Positions 27,507 through 38,767 of a stretch of DNA of 64,000 nucleotides are shown here, piece after piece. Each line of letters starts with the position of its first letter. The first letter of the stretch is position 1. This stretch comes from Vigna angularis. Lineage: Eukaryota; Streptophyta; Magnoliopsida; Fabales; Fabaceae. Below the pieces are notes generated by a model. That model saw nothing but the letters and a program-made list of their open reading frames with translations. It did no database searches and was not told the DNA's origin. The stretch covers positions 27,663,306 through 27,727,305 of the forward strand of contig NC_068978.1 of the NCBI RefSeq assembly GCF_016808095.1, written 5' to 3'. The translations under genes were made by a program, and so were the position numbers.

Positions 27507-30122
27507 TACACACACACACATATTATGCATCAAAGCATTTGGGTGTTATTATTAATCAAGCATATGAATGTTAAACAAATCTATTGCTTTTTCTTTCATC
27601 CTGTTTTGGTCCGCATAGCCAAGTGCTAGTTGCTTCTATCAGCTAAGCATTGCAATTTCTTCCCATAAGTGGAGCATTAGGAAAAAAATATTTTTTCCCT
27701 ACAACAACCACATACACAGAACAAGTCTCTGCCATTTCCTCTTTCAAATGGAGCACTAAATCCCAACATCTAACCTGGTCTACATCTCATTCTCAGCAAA
27801 CATCCATTCTGTCATGGCTCTAAGCTCCAAGAAACTTGAATCAACCACAATTGCCCATGCCATATGCCCGTACAATACTTATAGCACAAACCACTCAAGC
27901 CAGCAAAATCCCTTCGCATGCATGCACCTCATTTAGTTGAATATCACCCAAACACTATGCAAAGACTGACTTTGTAGGTCTTATGTTTACCTATCTTAAT
28001 ATCTAATTATAATTGATCTTAATATCTTATTATAATTGATAGAATTAAGTGTTTCTCAACTAAATTTATTCTCTGCCTACAAATACACATCCTACATTTT
28101 GAATCTATGCAAATGCTTAGTATTGTTATTAACTAAAAAATTCACCTCATTTAGTTGAACATCGCCCAATCACTGTATTCAAAGAGTGATTTTGCAGGTC
28201 ATGTGTTTACCAATCTTAATATCTTATTATAATTGATAAAATTAAGCCCTGCTCAACTTCTACATTTACTCTCTGCCTACAAATACACACCCTACACTCC
28301 GACTCTGCGGTTTAGTATTGGTATTAACTAAAAAAGTTTTATCCAGATGGTTTTCTTTTTCATTTACCTTTTCTCGGTTTGGTATAAGTAGCTGAACAGT
28401 AGTTCCTTACTTGCTTCCAGAGGTCCAGCATTAGGAAAAAAACAAATATGCTATTATAATTGTTGATACATTGTTTAAGGATCTAGTAGTAGTTGTACAT
28501 GATCAACAGAGCTTCAGGTAAGCAGCATTTAATGATGGCACATAGACAAATCTCTTCTCTTATGCACAAAAAACTATTCTCCACCATACCCGTCTTTATA
28601 ATGGAGCATTGAAATTTAACACCTAAGTCAATCTCACTGAAAATGTCACAGCAAATATCCATTCTCTCATGTCTCCAAGCTCCAAGATACACACTTTCAC
28701 ATTTTACCATCACCAAGCTACCAACGCTCTACCTTTATTACCTAAAAGCATCCCAAACTAAATGCCCTCAAAAGACTGAGTCTGCTTGTAAGAATTTATT
28801 TACAGCTCTTTGGAACTTCCTCAATAATGTAAGGACTTATGCAATGTTTGAGATGGAAATAGCTTATGATATGTCCATAAACTGTTTTCAATATATCTCA
28901 GTAAGCTCCCTGGATAGATTATGAAAACAGCTTACAAATTAAACAAAAAAAATAAACTCAATTTCATTTTTAATGGTAAAAGGTAAAAACAACTTAATGA
29001 CTGCTTGTATAAGTAAGCACTTAAGTTGTTTACCCAAACAAACCCTTATAAAATCACCCAAACCCTTGTCTCAAAAATCTCTCTAGGATAACTTAAGGAA
29101 ACAACTTGAAACTCATATGAAAACAGTTTAACCCAATTTCCTTGTAGAAACATCTTATAACCCTGTGTTTATTTGATAAACACTAATTCAATAAACACTT
29201 AATTAAGTAGTCCGCTCAGAAAGACCCTCATAATACTAAGCACCCAAGCCACAACAGCAGAAACATTCCCATCACTAAAATCTACATCAGTTGAGCACAT
29301 AATTTAAACAAGACACCAGATCACAAACAAATAACAGAACCGACATTGAAGGTCAGCATTCACAGATTCGGACGTTCCAAAAGGACAAAGCAACCTACAT
29401 CTTCTTACCTCCCTCTCATTGCACATGGGAATCTGAACCAACACCATCGGGAAATCCTCCGCGCTAATACCCACAGCATCGTAATCAACACTTGCCACAG
29501 GCTTCAGCCTCCGAAACTTGATCCAGAAGCACCCCAAGATCAAAACGACCCTGTCCACCGACTGCACGATGAACAAAACGGTGCACAAATTCGCCAGGCT
29601 CTGCAACGGCGGCGACATGTACCGGGCGCGGACGTCGACCCACACGGCGTAAACGACGGCGAGCATGCCCAGGACGTCGCTGGGATCGGGGCGCCTGAAA
29701 TGCCACCCCTTGAAATACGCGACGAGCTCGAACCCCAAGAGCACAATCACCACCACGAGGAAGACGCGGATCGCGCGGTAGAGCCGCGACGAGTCGCCCC
29801 GCAGCGACGCTGAGTCCGCGATCCGGCGGTGCGCGGTGCGGGCGAGGTGGAAGACGCCACCGTAGAGCCAGCCGAGCGAGGCGGCGAGCTGCTGGCATTT
29901 GAGAAGGCATACCCAGGAGAGCTGGCGAGCGCTCCTGGAGCGTTCTTTTTTGGATGCGACGGAGGAGGAGGGGGAGGAGTCAACGTCGAGGGCGGTGAAG
30001 GGCGGTGGAGAGGCGGAGTGGGAGTGGTCGAGCTTGGCGTCGTTGAGGGGATCGAGGTTGTTGTTCTTCTCACGCTGCTTGTTCCACCATTCCTGGAACT
30101 CGTAGTTAGGAGTGCGAGACAT
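21504..30122 (-). CDS. CSLC: Cellulose synthase-like C protein (xyloglucan backbone glucan synthase)
   Basis: Five exons on the minus strand join in frame to 687 codons: 30122-29409, 26824-26516, 25022-24732, 24657-24544, 22139-21504. The product is a GT2-family glycosyltransferase. Arabidopsis CSLC4, 5, 6, 8 and 12 make the beta-1,4-glucan backbone of xyloglucan in the Golgi. The N-terminus ([13 protein letters not shown]) is typical, followed by membrane spans at about 120-140 and 180-205. The catalytic motifs are DD at 263-264, DAD at 323-325, ED at 416-417 and QQHRW at 453-457. Several C-terminal membrane spans follow, and the end ([10 protein letters not shown]) is typical. Family length is about 670-700 residues. 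The first exon is strikingly GC-rich compared with the rest. The stop lies inside a CAG|GTAAGT-like donor sequence, but the C-terminal match argues for ending here. Which CSLC clade it belongs to is not resolved; it looks closest to the CSLC12 type. Confidence 0.95.
27459..27521. repeat. (CT)n(CA)n microsatellite in CSLC intron 1
   Basis: A (CT)n run sits between (CA)n runs in the 2.6-kb first intron. It creates an artefactual minus-strand ORF. Confidence 0.92.
27925..28345. repeat. Diverged 218-bp tandem duplication in CSLC intron 1
   Basis: The copies start at 27925 and 28143. Each begins 'cacctcatttagttgaa' and carries 'tctctgcctacaaatacaca' and 'attaactaaaaaa' in the same order. Flanking sequence at 27670-27860 and 28425-28700 also shares modules ('cattaggaaaaaaa', 'atccattct', 'aagctccaaga'), so the duplication may be larger and older. 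Confidence 0.75.
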
Positions 30123-30250
30123 GGAATGAGAGAAGAAGAAGAAGAAGTTGAATTGGATGATTAAGAAGAAAGATAAGAGAGATCTTTCTTCTTTATTCTT
30201 TCTCTCTGTCTGTGTCTGCTTGATCCAAATGGAGACCTATAATTAAGGTA
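30123..30250 (-). promoter_or_regulatory. 5' leader and proximal promoter of CSLC
   Basis: Read on the minus strand, the ~100 bases before the start codon are rich in CTT/TCT, as in many plant 5' UTRs. An AT-rich stretch at 30233-30247 could hold the TATA element. The exact start of transcription is not visible. Confidence 0.35.
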
Positions 30251-31284
30251 CCACCAAGTTTTTAGCTGCATGTGTTGCTCTTTTGTTCATTCTCAGTTTC
30301 AGGGGCCAAGAATTCAACTTCCTTCTACGATTTTATTTTAACTACCATAATAATTATAATAAATTATTTATAACTATATAAAAGATATTTTCTTTTTTTA
30401 CATATTTTACTTTCCTATATATATTTGCTTAATATATGTAAAATTACTTTATTTATTTTCTTCTAGTTTATTGCCCTCCTCACATAATCTGATTCGATCT
30501 CACTTTTTATGCCTCATTTTTATTTTCTAACTTATAAGTATTTTAGTATCTCACATTTAATTTGTGCTTTCTCTACTAATGAGTTCAATATCTTAAATAT
30601 TGTCTCAAATTTTAACTCGATAAAATAAAATATGAACACAGAGCGTCTTATTCTTTCGTTAATAAAATAATAATAATAATTTACAATGTATATCTCTTTT
30701 ATGGAACTGTTTTTCCAATCGTACATTTGATAATAATATTTTAAAGTCAAAATACAAAATTCACAATAAATATAAATTTAAAAAATACAAAACAAAATTA
30801 TTTAAAATATGAAGGAAAAGAGAAAAATAAGAAATTAAATAGCTAATAGTGAGAACTTTCTTCCATCTAGACTAAGAAGGGAACTAATTCAAACTAATAT
30901 AGTGAAAAATTATTTAATGAAATTTTTCTTGTTTCTTTATTTTTAATTGAATTTTTATTTTATTTAAAAGGAATTAATGTGATTTTTTCATTAAATTGAC
31001 ATTGATGTCAATAAGAGAATGATGATTAGAAAGTTAAAGATATGGTAGATAATTTGAAAGATAAGAACATTGTCATATTTGTTCATTTTACATAGCTATC
31101 TTACCTTCTTCACCTCTTCTCGGTTTGCCATTCATTCCTTATCAATGACTCTTTCAATCATCATCCTTGATATGCACACATAAATTACATATATTACAAA
31201 CCAATCCAACAACATATATATACTAATAAATAACTTACTATAAATGTTACACGATATCTACCTAAGTTAAAAATGTCCCATTCG
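30251..31284. other. AT-rich spacer upstream of CSLC
   Basis: I see no gene or element. The spacer ends at the target-site duplication of the large retrotransposon. Confidence 0.5.
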
Positions 31285-31289
31285 TACCA

Positions 31290-34214
31290 TGTGACATCCC
31301 AAAAATACAGTCAAAACTATAAATTTGGAAAATCACCTTTAATAATAATCCAGTACAGTTTTTTCACTAAAATTTAAAAACGAATGAACGTGCCCAAACC
31401 GCACGTCTTACATCAAGAGTCACAATCTGAAGTCGAACGCACAAATAAAAACCTGAACGAACGATTTACACAGTACAATTACCGAACGGTCAAACTTAAA
31501 AGAAAACGAGTGAGTAGGTCGAACGACCACTCACGCCAACAACTAATAGCCGAGCGTCTCCCTGCTCAGTCTTCACTTTGACTTCAACCAAGATCTCTTC
31601 GTTCAGCACCTCTTCCAAACGCTCGTCTCCATCTGCTCACATCCACACGGATGATCATTGCAATGACCAGACGGACGTACAGGTACAATAGACCACACAA
31701 GGAAAACGAAAGGGTAAGCTTACGTAATTTAACTCATGCATCAACATATAAATTTAGGTAAACAATTCAACATACATGCATATTTCAACATACACATTCA
31801 GAACATGACAACCCACTTAAACGTGCACATTAAATAAAACTCAACACGACTGACTGTCCGGACTGTATGAACTCTGTGTAGCTTCGGTGTTCGTGCACCT
31901 GGGTGATGTAGTAACTGGAACTCTCATCAGCTGCCACCCGAGGTTAATCCTATCTGTCCAAATAATCATCAGGACTAGGACCTCCTGCCGTTCCCACACA
32001 TGACGTACCCCCTCTACATGAGGACGAGTACTCACGGAACATCAGGATGAACAACCGGCTAAGCTTACCACATTCATACATTACAAATCTCAATAATCAA
32101 GTTCTGAGTCGTTCCTCCTTGGAACGCTCACTTAATCATCCATACTTTCATTTCATCTCATATATAGTTCATCATTCACTTTTGATCATATATTCATAAT
32201 TCACTAGTCATCATTCCATAATCATTTTCATCATTCATAAGGAAGCCATTAAAAAGGAATGTTCTTTCAAAAGTCACAATATTTCCATTCATCTCATGCA
32301 ATCTTCATCATTTAATATTTGTCATTTTACTATTCATCATTTACTGTTCATCATGAACTATTCATCATTTAAATACCGAACGTTCCATCACAAGGGGAAC
32401 GAGAACGAACGCTATTTTGCGAGACAAGAAGACGCTCGTTCGGATCAAAGAACGAACGTTAAGAGTGAGACCAAAAGACGCTCGTTCGTGTCAAATAACG
32501 AACGCTAAGAGCGAGACCAAAGACGCTCGTTCGTATCAAATAACGAACGCTATTTTGTGGAAAATGAGAACGAGCGCTCAAAACAATAACTAGTGTCATT
32601 TTAGGACGAACGCTCAGCATAGGGCCGAGGCTCAATTTGAGCGAGCGCTCAGTTCAAAACCGAGCACTATTTGGACGAACGCTCTTCTCAAAACCGAGCA
32701 CTATTTGGACGAACGCTCTTTCAAAACCGAGCACTATTTGGACGAACGCTCTTTCAAAACCGAGCACTATTTGAACGAACGCTCTTCTCAAAGCCGAGCA
32801 CTATTTGGACGAACGCTCTTTCAAAACCGAGCACTATTTGGACGAACGCTCTCTCAAAACCGAGCACTATTTGGACGAACGCTCTTCTCAAAGCCGAGCA
32901 CTATTTGGACGAACGCTCTTCTCAAAGCCGAGCAATATTTGGACGAACGCTCTTTCAAAACCGAGCACTATTTGGACGAACGCTCTCTATGAAAACGAGC
33001 ACCAGGACGAACGCTTAGTGTGAAACCGAACGCTAGTAGACTTTAGACACGAGGACGCTCGTCCTCAACAAGGGATCGATCCAAATGAACGAATCCCACT
33101 TCTGTTATTTTCATCAGAGAAACCGAACGGTCAGAGACCGTTCAGCAATGAACGTACGTAATTACAGGGGATTGTTTTCTTATTTCATTCCATATACCTT
33201 CCAGTTCAAAATCTCATTAAAATCACATGTAACATAGTCATATATCATTTTCATTCCATACAAACGAACGTTCATGCATCTTAGAATCCAATATCATGCA
33301 TTATATTCATACAATCAAATAACGAACGTTCACAAAAGCATACATCAAAAACAGTTAAATTAAGTAAGCTTCCCTTACCTGGAATGAACAAACGTTCACA
33401 GGCGCACACAGATGCTCTCTACTCAAATCCTTATCACCAATGCTCGTTAATCCACTATATATGAACGAACGCTCAGAAACCCACCTATATTAGGTCATAT
33501 ACTGTTAGGACGAACGTTCAGAATATTTAAGAACGAACGCTCAACATGTAACTTAAGGACGAACGCTCGACAACACTGTTTGGACGAGCGCTCGGTACTA
33601 AGACGAACGAACGTTCAGAAATGAACGCTCGACAAAGAAAAAAAAGACGAGCGTTCAAAACAACGTGGACGAACGTTCAATTTGTCAAGTTTTGGACGAA
33701 CGTCCAATTTGAAACCAAATTGGACGAACGCGATTCTGCAGATTCTGCAGAATCACAGGTTTTCCAGAAAACCCGAAAAACCTCCATTTTTAACTCTAAA
33801 GCTTTTAGATTTCTACAAAAACAATAAGATTAACTAATCAAAACGAAAAATCTAGCACCCCTTACCTCTTGAAGACTTCCTTTGTAAATCTTTGAACCTA
33901 TCTTCTCCAAGACTTGCAGCTCCAAGCAATTCCACCAAGCTTTGAACTTCTCCTTCTCTTACAAAAAAAATGGCAGCAAGGTAGCAAGGATTCTTCCCCT
34001 TCCATTGCAGAAACTCTCCCAGTGCAGAACCCCTCAACTCCTTTTATCTTCCAAGCTTGCATGGTGCCAAACACAAAAGGGAAAATCACGGACGTTCTTT
34101 GCTCCCCACTTCCAAAAAAAAACAAAACGCGTGACTTCCTAATTGCGTCCCCCACCCCTTCTAAAAATAATATTAAAATAAAAAAATAAAAAAATAAAAT
34201 ACTAGGTCCTTACA
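31290..34214 (-). repeat. 3' LTR (left copy) of the chromovirus-like element
   Basis: It is 2925 bp long; in element orientation it starts TGTAAGGACCTAGT and ends GGGATGTCACA. It matches the copy at 43339-46163 with roughly 30 scattered substitutions, many of them transitions. It is 100 bp longer because its internal 34-bp array has 10 units instead of 7. Short ORFs inside it are readings of the repeats and not genes. Confidence 0.95.
32660..33000. repeat. 34-bp minisatellite in the left LTR (10 units)
   Basis: Units follow the pattern 'gacgaacgctct', then 'tcaaaaccgagcactattt'. There are ten here and seven in the other LTR (about 44700-44940). CGAACG/GAGCG-rich motifs continue outside the regular array, from about 32370 to 33730. 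Confidence 0.95.
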
Positions 34215-34224
34215 TTCTCCCCAA
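34215..34224 (-). other. Polypurine tract of the chromovirus-like element
   Basis: Read on the minus strand, TTGGGGAGAA lies directly before the TG of the 3' LTR. This is the expected place and composition for the plus-strand primer. Confidence 0.8.
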
Positions 34225-34249
34225 CAACAAAAATTTTCGTCCTCGAAAA

Positions 34250-34410
34250 TTAGGACGGAGTCTCGAACAGATGGGGATACAAATCTTTCATAGCATCTTC
34301 CACTTCCCAAGTAGAGTCGCCCGTCTTCTCGTCCCAGACAACTTTCGCCAATCTGACTGCTTTCCTCTTGTAGTTCTTGGTGAATGTTATCTTCAATTCT
34401 AACGGGTTGC
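34250..34410 (-). pseudogene. pol 3' end remnant (chromodomain-like tail)
   Basis: The minus-strand reading contains YKRKAVRLAKVVWDEKTGDS, then a WEVEDAMKDLYPHLF-type ending and a stop at 34250-34252, just before the PPT. Endings of the form 'VRLVKVVW...TWELE..MR..YPHLF' are typical of plant chromovirus integrase/chromodomain tails. Upstream the frame is closed by stops, so this is only a stub. Confidence 0.7.
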
Positions 34411-34729
34411 ATTTCCAGCGTTATTCTCATCACTTTATAAAAGAGATTGTCGAAGTCTAAGCACATCCTGTCTGATGTGTAGAGTTGTCTCCCACTACTC
34501 ACATAATAAACCCATCCTGGTAGTTCCCACCACTCAAAGAGCTTATCAGGGTAACTTCAACCACTCATACGAGGAGACAATTCTGGACATTATGTACATC
34601 ACATAACTCACACCAAAATCATGGCGTAATTACACTCAACCACATAGCAAGAGACTCTCTCTAATTTGAATAATTCATACTCCCAAAATGTGGCAAAAAT
34701 CGTATAATACAATATTATAATTATTATTA

Positions 34730-34738
<9 letters not shown>

Positions 34739-34784
<46 letters not shown>
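34739..34784. repeat. (AT)n microsatellite
   Basis: A long (TA)n run follows 'ttattatttatttattta'. It sits between the pol stub and the start of the WOX-like cassette. Confidence 0.9.
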
Positions 34785-34785
<1 letters not shown>

Positions 34786-34803
34786 AACCACTACTATTGA
34801 AGA

Positions 34804-35655
34804 TTCCGGTATGCATGACCGGAACTGTGAGCATAGTGAGGTTTTTTGGCTATAAGTAAGGCGTTAGCCGCGTTGGGTGACACGTCGAAACGCTGAGATT
34901 TTCAGAGCGCGTGAGAGAGAGAGAGAGATCTGAGTACCGAGAGTTCTGAGAGTAAAAACTTTGCGAGATCTGAACGCCTGAGTGCTGGAGATCGGAGAGT
35001 CTTCCGGCAAGCTTCAATCTACAAGTTCCTAGGCTTTGCTCCGCCTCGAGTAAGTACTTCCTTTCTCTTATCTCTTCTTTTTCTTTACTTCTCGCTTCTT
35101 TTCTTCCCTTTCTTCTTTCTGCTTCCTTTCATGTACTTTTCTTTTTTCTTTTTCTTTTCTGAGCTTTTATTTCCCGCAATTTTATTCTGCTTTCTTCTTT
35201 ACTTTCCGTTTTGTTATTTTTACTTTTGCTCCTGCATTTACTTTCTTCTTCTTCTATTTTCCTTTTATTAACAAAGACTAAGAACACACTGTCTTAACAA
35301 AGATAAGGGGTATATCGGCTGGAAACCAGACGTTAATCTCCCTTCGTTTGAAGGTATGGTAGAGACAATCCGGTAGAACAACGCCACGTACCCCATGAAA
35401 ACAGAAAACTTTAAAAAGAGAAATTTATTTGTATGAACCGGACATGGACAAATTGACATAGATCCGTTTAGGAACCTTTGCGAGGACCGTGAAACAGATC
35501 TGAGACTAGACACTAAACAACAATGATTGGCTGGACAAAAGAACCTAAAAGGGAACAAAACAAATAAAGAAAACACTGAATATTTTTGTTCTGTTTTTGC
35601 CCTTTTTATTTTATTTTATTATTTCATTATGCTTTAGAAATACTTTGAGAGGAAG
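34804..35655 (+). promoter_or_regulatory. Promoter-like region and intron-containing 5' leader of the WOX-like gene
   Basis: A perfect inverted repeat, TTCCGGT-(7)-ACCGGAA, is at 34804-34824. TATAAGTA at 34851-34858 could serve as TATA box. A GC-richer leader with a GA repeat follows. A putative 5' UTR intron runs from GTAAGT at 35050 to a T-rich stretch and TTTAG ending at 35637, leaving a short leader before the ATG at 35656. The signals are all on the plus strand, opposite to the host element. Confidence 0.45.
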
Positions 35656-36196
35656 ATGAATGAGATGGAGATGGAGAGGTACACCAGTCAGCGGTGGAGA
35701 CCTATTGATGATCAGGTCAAAATGATGACCAATATCTTCAACTACGGGGTCACACATCCCAGCAGAGCCCAAGTTGTCGAGATTGCGTCTCGACTAAGGG
35801 CCTTTGGAGAAGTCAGTGAATATAATGTACACTGCTGGTTCAACAATCATGGTAACCGAGTCAGGCGCTGGCAAGCCGACTTAGACCCCACTGGCACCCT
35901 ATTTTCTCAGCTGCCGCTGTACATGTATGGTAAGAACCCTAATTACCACTATTTTTTGTTTGAATTTTACTCTTCCTTCTCCATTATTGACACAAATTTC
36001 TTTGTTGGAAGAATATGACTGGGTAATTATGAGGGCGCCGAGGTTGCTGAATTTGTTCCCAGTTCCGATCATTATTGACGACGATAGAGACGAACGACAA
36101 ATCGCTCCACCCATGCTTCTGACATTCCGAACCAGAGCTCCTTCGACGGAGCTCTCCCTTAGGCCACCACAACCCGCTCGAGAATTTTTTCACTAA
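35656..36196 (+). CDS. WUSCHEL-related homeobox (WOX)-like protein inside a retrotransposon
   Basis: Two exons (35656-35929 and 36012-36196, GT-AG intron with matching phase) give 152 residues. Residues 12-72 read as a WOX-type homeodomain: QRWRPIDDQV opens helix 1, SRLRAFGEVSEYNV leads into helix 3, and CWFNNHGNRVRRW is the recognition helix. WOX proteins normally have NVFYWFQNHKAR there; the invariant W, F, second N and H are kept, while Q is replaced by N and K by G. Residues 103-109 (LLNLFPV) resemble the WUS box (TLxLFP). Residues 138-144 (ELSLRPP) resemble an EAR repression motif. WOX proteins are nuclear regulators of stem-cell identity. It is shorter than normal WOX proteins and lies antisense between gag and pol stubs, so it is a transduplicated gene copy. 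The frame is intact, but whether it is expressed is unknown. Confidence 0.7.
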
Positions 36197-37171
36197 ATAT
36201 TATTATTTAATGGTCTGTAATATTAACGATCAGCATTGATCGAACCCCGAACATCTTTTATTTGCTTTTGTTTATTTGCTTATTTGCGTATTTTATGGAC
36301 TGTAATATTTAACGATCACTTATGATCGACTCTAGAACATCTTTATTTTAATTATGCATTGTAATATTTATCTGCCCTGCTAGTTTGATGATTATTATTT
36401 TTATTATCTGCCCTGCCAGTTATATATTTTTCTAACGATTTATTTACAGGTTAACGTCTTACCAAACTCAAGAGTATCAGAAGAGAAAAACCTCACAGAA
36501 ACACAACCACCTGTTTGTAATTTTTATTGTATTTATTTAAAATATATATATATATGTACTTGTTCATAAATTCATATTAATTTATTACACAATTTTGAAA
36601 TTTGACTCAGAGTTATTCTCAACTATTTTTATTTTTATCTGGCCCCAACGAAAAACATAATAAGTTATCAATGAGTTTGAAACGCATTAAAATTATGTCT
36701 AAAAATTTATCAAGATTTTAACGATACTTCAATACTCGATGAGGTAAACAAAACACTAATTTGCCCCAAACTTAAAACAACCTTTGTGTTCGCAGACTCT
36801 AAATTAATCAATAGAATTTCACATTAAGGCAAAAATAACAAAGTATTAATGAACTTTGAAAACATAGAACACATACGTTTAACACAACCTGAACTGGGTG
36901 AAACTGAAAAATTATATTGGCTCACAATGACATTGAAAACAAAAGACATATGAACGGGGGCCGAAATCTGGTTTAGACACATAGAGGTTGATAACCCAAA
37001 ATTGATACATGTTAATGAAATGAATGAATGTTTAAGGTTGAACATGACTGGATTAAAACATTATCTTGATGAAAAAAACGGTTTAAACAGTGTTTAGGCT
37101 TAAACACGAGCGATGGACCAAACACAGCACATCTAGGTTAAGACAGGGAGAATTAAGCTCATAGTGGATAA
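36197..37171 (+). other. 3' flank of the WOX-like gene up to the nested solo LTR
   Basis: Just after the stop, a block is repeated imperfectly: 'tgtaatattaacgatcagcattgatcgaaccc' type sequence at about 36212 and again near 36302 ('tgtaatatttaacgatca...gatcgactct'). 36541-36555 is an AT microsatellite. No coding sequence is recognised, and I could not assign the remainder (36600-37171) to the host element or to the captured gene. Confidence 0.45.
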
Positions 37172-37798
37172 TGTCGCAACCGGAATCGCGACGGGACGAC
37201 GATCCAATAAAAAAAACGGATAAATATATTGAAAAGAGATTTTTTGGAGTCGCCACCATAGTTTATTCTGGAAAACTACGGAAAAACCATAAAATGATAA
37301 GGCATGGTCAAATTGAACCAGATTCTTGGTTCGGGAGTCGGTTACGTGTAGGGAAGGTATTAGCACCCTACAACGCCTGCCCTAAGGCAGTACCTTTAAC
37401 TAAATGTGCGAATGTGGATGTGGTTTTCAAAGTGTTTAACTTTCCCTTAAAATAAAACTCGAAAGAAACAAACAATATTTTTTAGCTTTTTGGGCCCGAC
37501 AAGGATTGACCTTGCTCCTACGTATTCTCATGTGAGAAATCAGGGTTACGTAGTTCTTTTAGAAACTGTTGAGAAATTTGTTTGAAAATTTGTTTCAGAA
37601 TTTGTTTGGAAAATGATTTGGATTTTTGGGAAAGTGAGCCTGACAAGGACTGGCCTTGCTCCTAGGTATCTCCACTTTTGATGGAGAATCAAGGATCACG
37701 TAGTTCTGGAGGCGATATTGTTTGTTGTTTGAAATTGTTGATGTTTTTGGCTTTTGAGGATTTTTATATTTTTTTGGTATTTTTATTTAGGAAAAAGA

Positions 37799-38767
37799 AA
37801 AGGTTTTTGGCACAAGGACGATGCGTGCGATCACACATGTGCCTAAACCTTTAAAACATATTTTTTGTAATTTTATTTAAAAGAGAGATAAGGTTTTTAG
37901 CACAAGGACGATGCGTGCGATCACACATGTGCCTAAACCTTTGGAACATATTTTTGGGATTCTGAAGAAAGAGAAAAGATTTTCGGCACAAGGACGATGC
38001 GTGCGATCACACATGTGCCTAAACCTTTAAAACATATTTTTTTGGTATTTTTGAAGAAAGAGAAAAGGTTTTTGGCACAAGGACGATGCGTGCGATCACA
38101 CATGTGCCTAAACCTTAAAAATATATTTTTTGTATTTTGAAGAAAGAGAGAAGGTTTTTGGCACAAGGACGATGCGTGCGATCACACATGTACCTAAACC
38201 TTTAAAACATATTTTTGTAATTTTTTGATGAAAGAGAAAAGGTTTTTGGCACAAGGACGATGCGTGCGATCACACATGTGCCTAAACCTTTGAAACATAT
38301 TTTTGGCGTTTTGATGAAAGAGAAAAGGTTTTTGGCACAAGGACGATGCGTGCGATCACACATGTGCCTAAACCTTTAAAACGTATTTTTGGTATTTTGA
38401 AGAAACAGAAAAGGTTTTTGGCACAAGGACGATGCGTGCGATCACACATGTGCCTAAACCTTTAAAACATATTTTTTTGGTATTTTTGAAGAAAGAGAAA
38501 AGGTTTTCGGCACAAGGACGATGCGTGCGATCACACATGTGCCTAAACCTTTAAAACGTATTTTTGATATTTTGAAGAACGAGAAAAGGTTTTCGGCACA
38601 AGGACGATGCGTGCGATCACACATGTGCCTAAACCTTTAAAACGTATTTTTGGCGTTTTGATGTAAGAAAGAGAAAAGGTTTTTGGCACAAGGACGATGC
38701 GTGCGATCACACATGTGCCTAAACCTTTGAAACATATTTTTTTGGTATTTTTGAAGAAAGAGAAAAG
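37799..38767. repeat. Minisatellite of 11 copies, about 85-90 bp, within the solo LTR
   Basis: The core 'ggcacaaggacgatgcgtgc' followed by 'gatcacacatgtgcctaaacc' occurs 11 times, starting near 37809 and ending near 38730. The cores are almost identical; the spacer (aaaacatatttttggtattttgaagaaagag type) varies in length. Each core contains GGCACA...TGTGCC as an inverted repeat. Confidence 0.95.

Noticed and set aside
32671..33023. ORFs of about 70-115 codons with a regular repeated peptide
   Set aside because: The 34-bp minisatellite is read in several frames; the same occurs in the other LTR, and the ORFs change with unit number.
37799..38767. CRISPR-like array of regular repeats and spacers
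   Set aside because: The genome is a plant; the 'spacers' are related to one another and the unit is a minisatellite inside an LTR.
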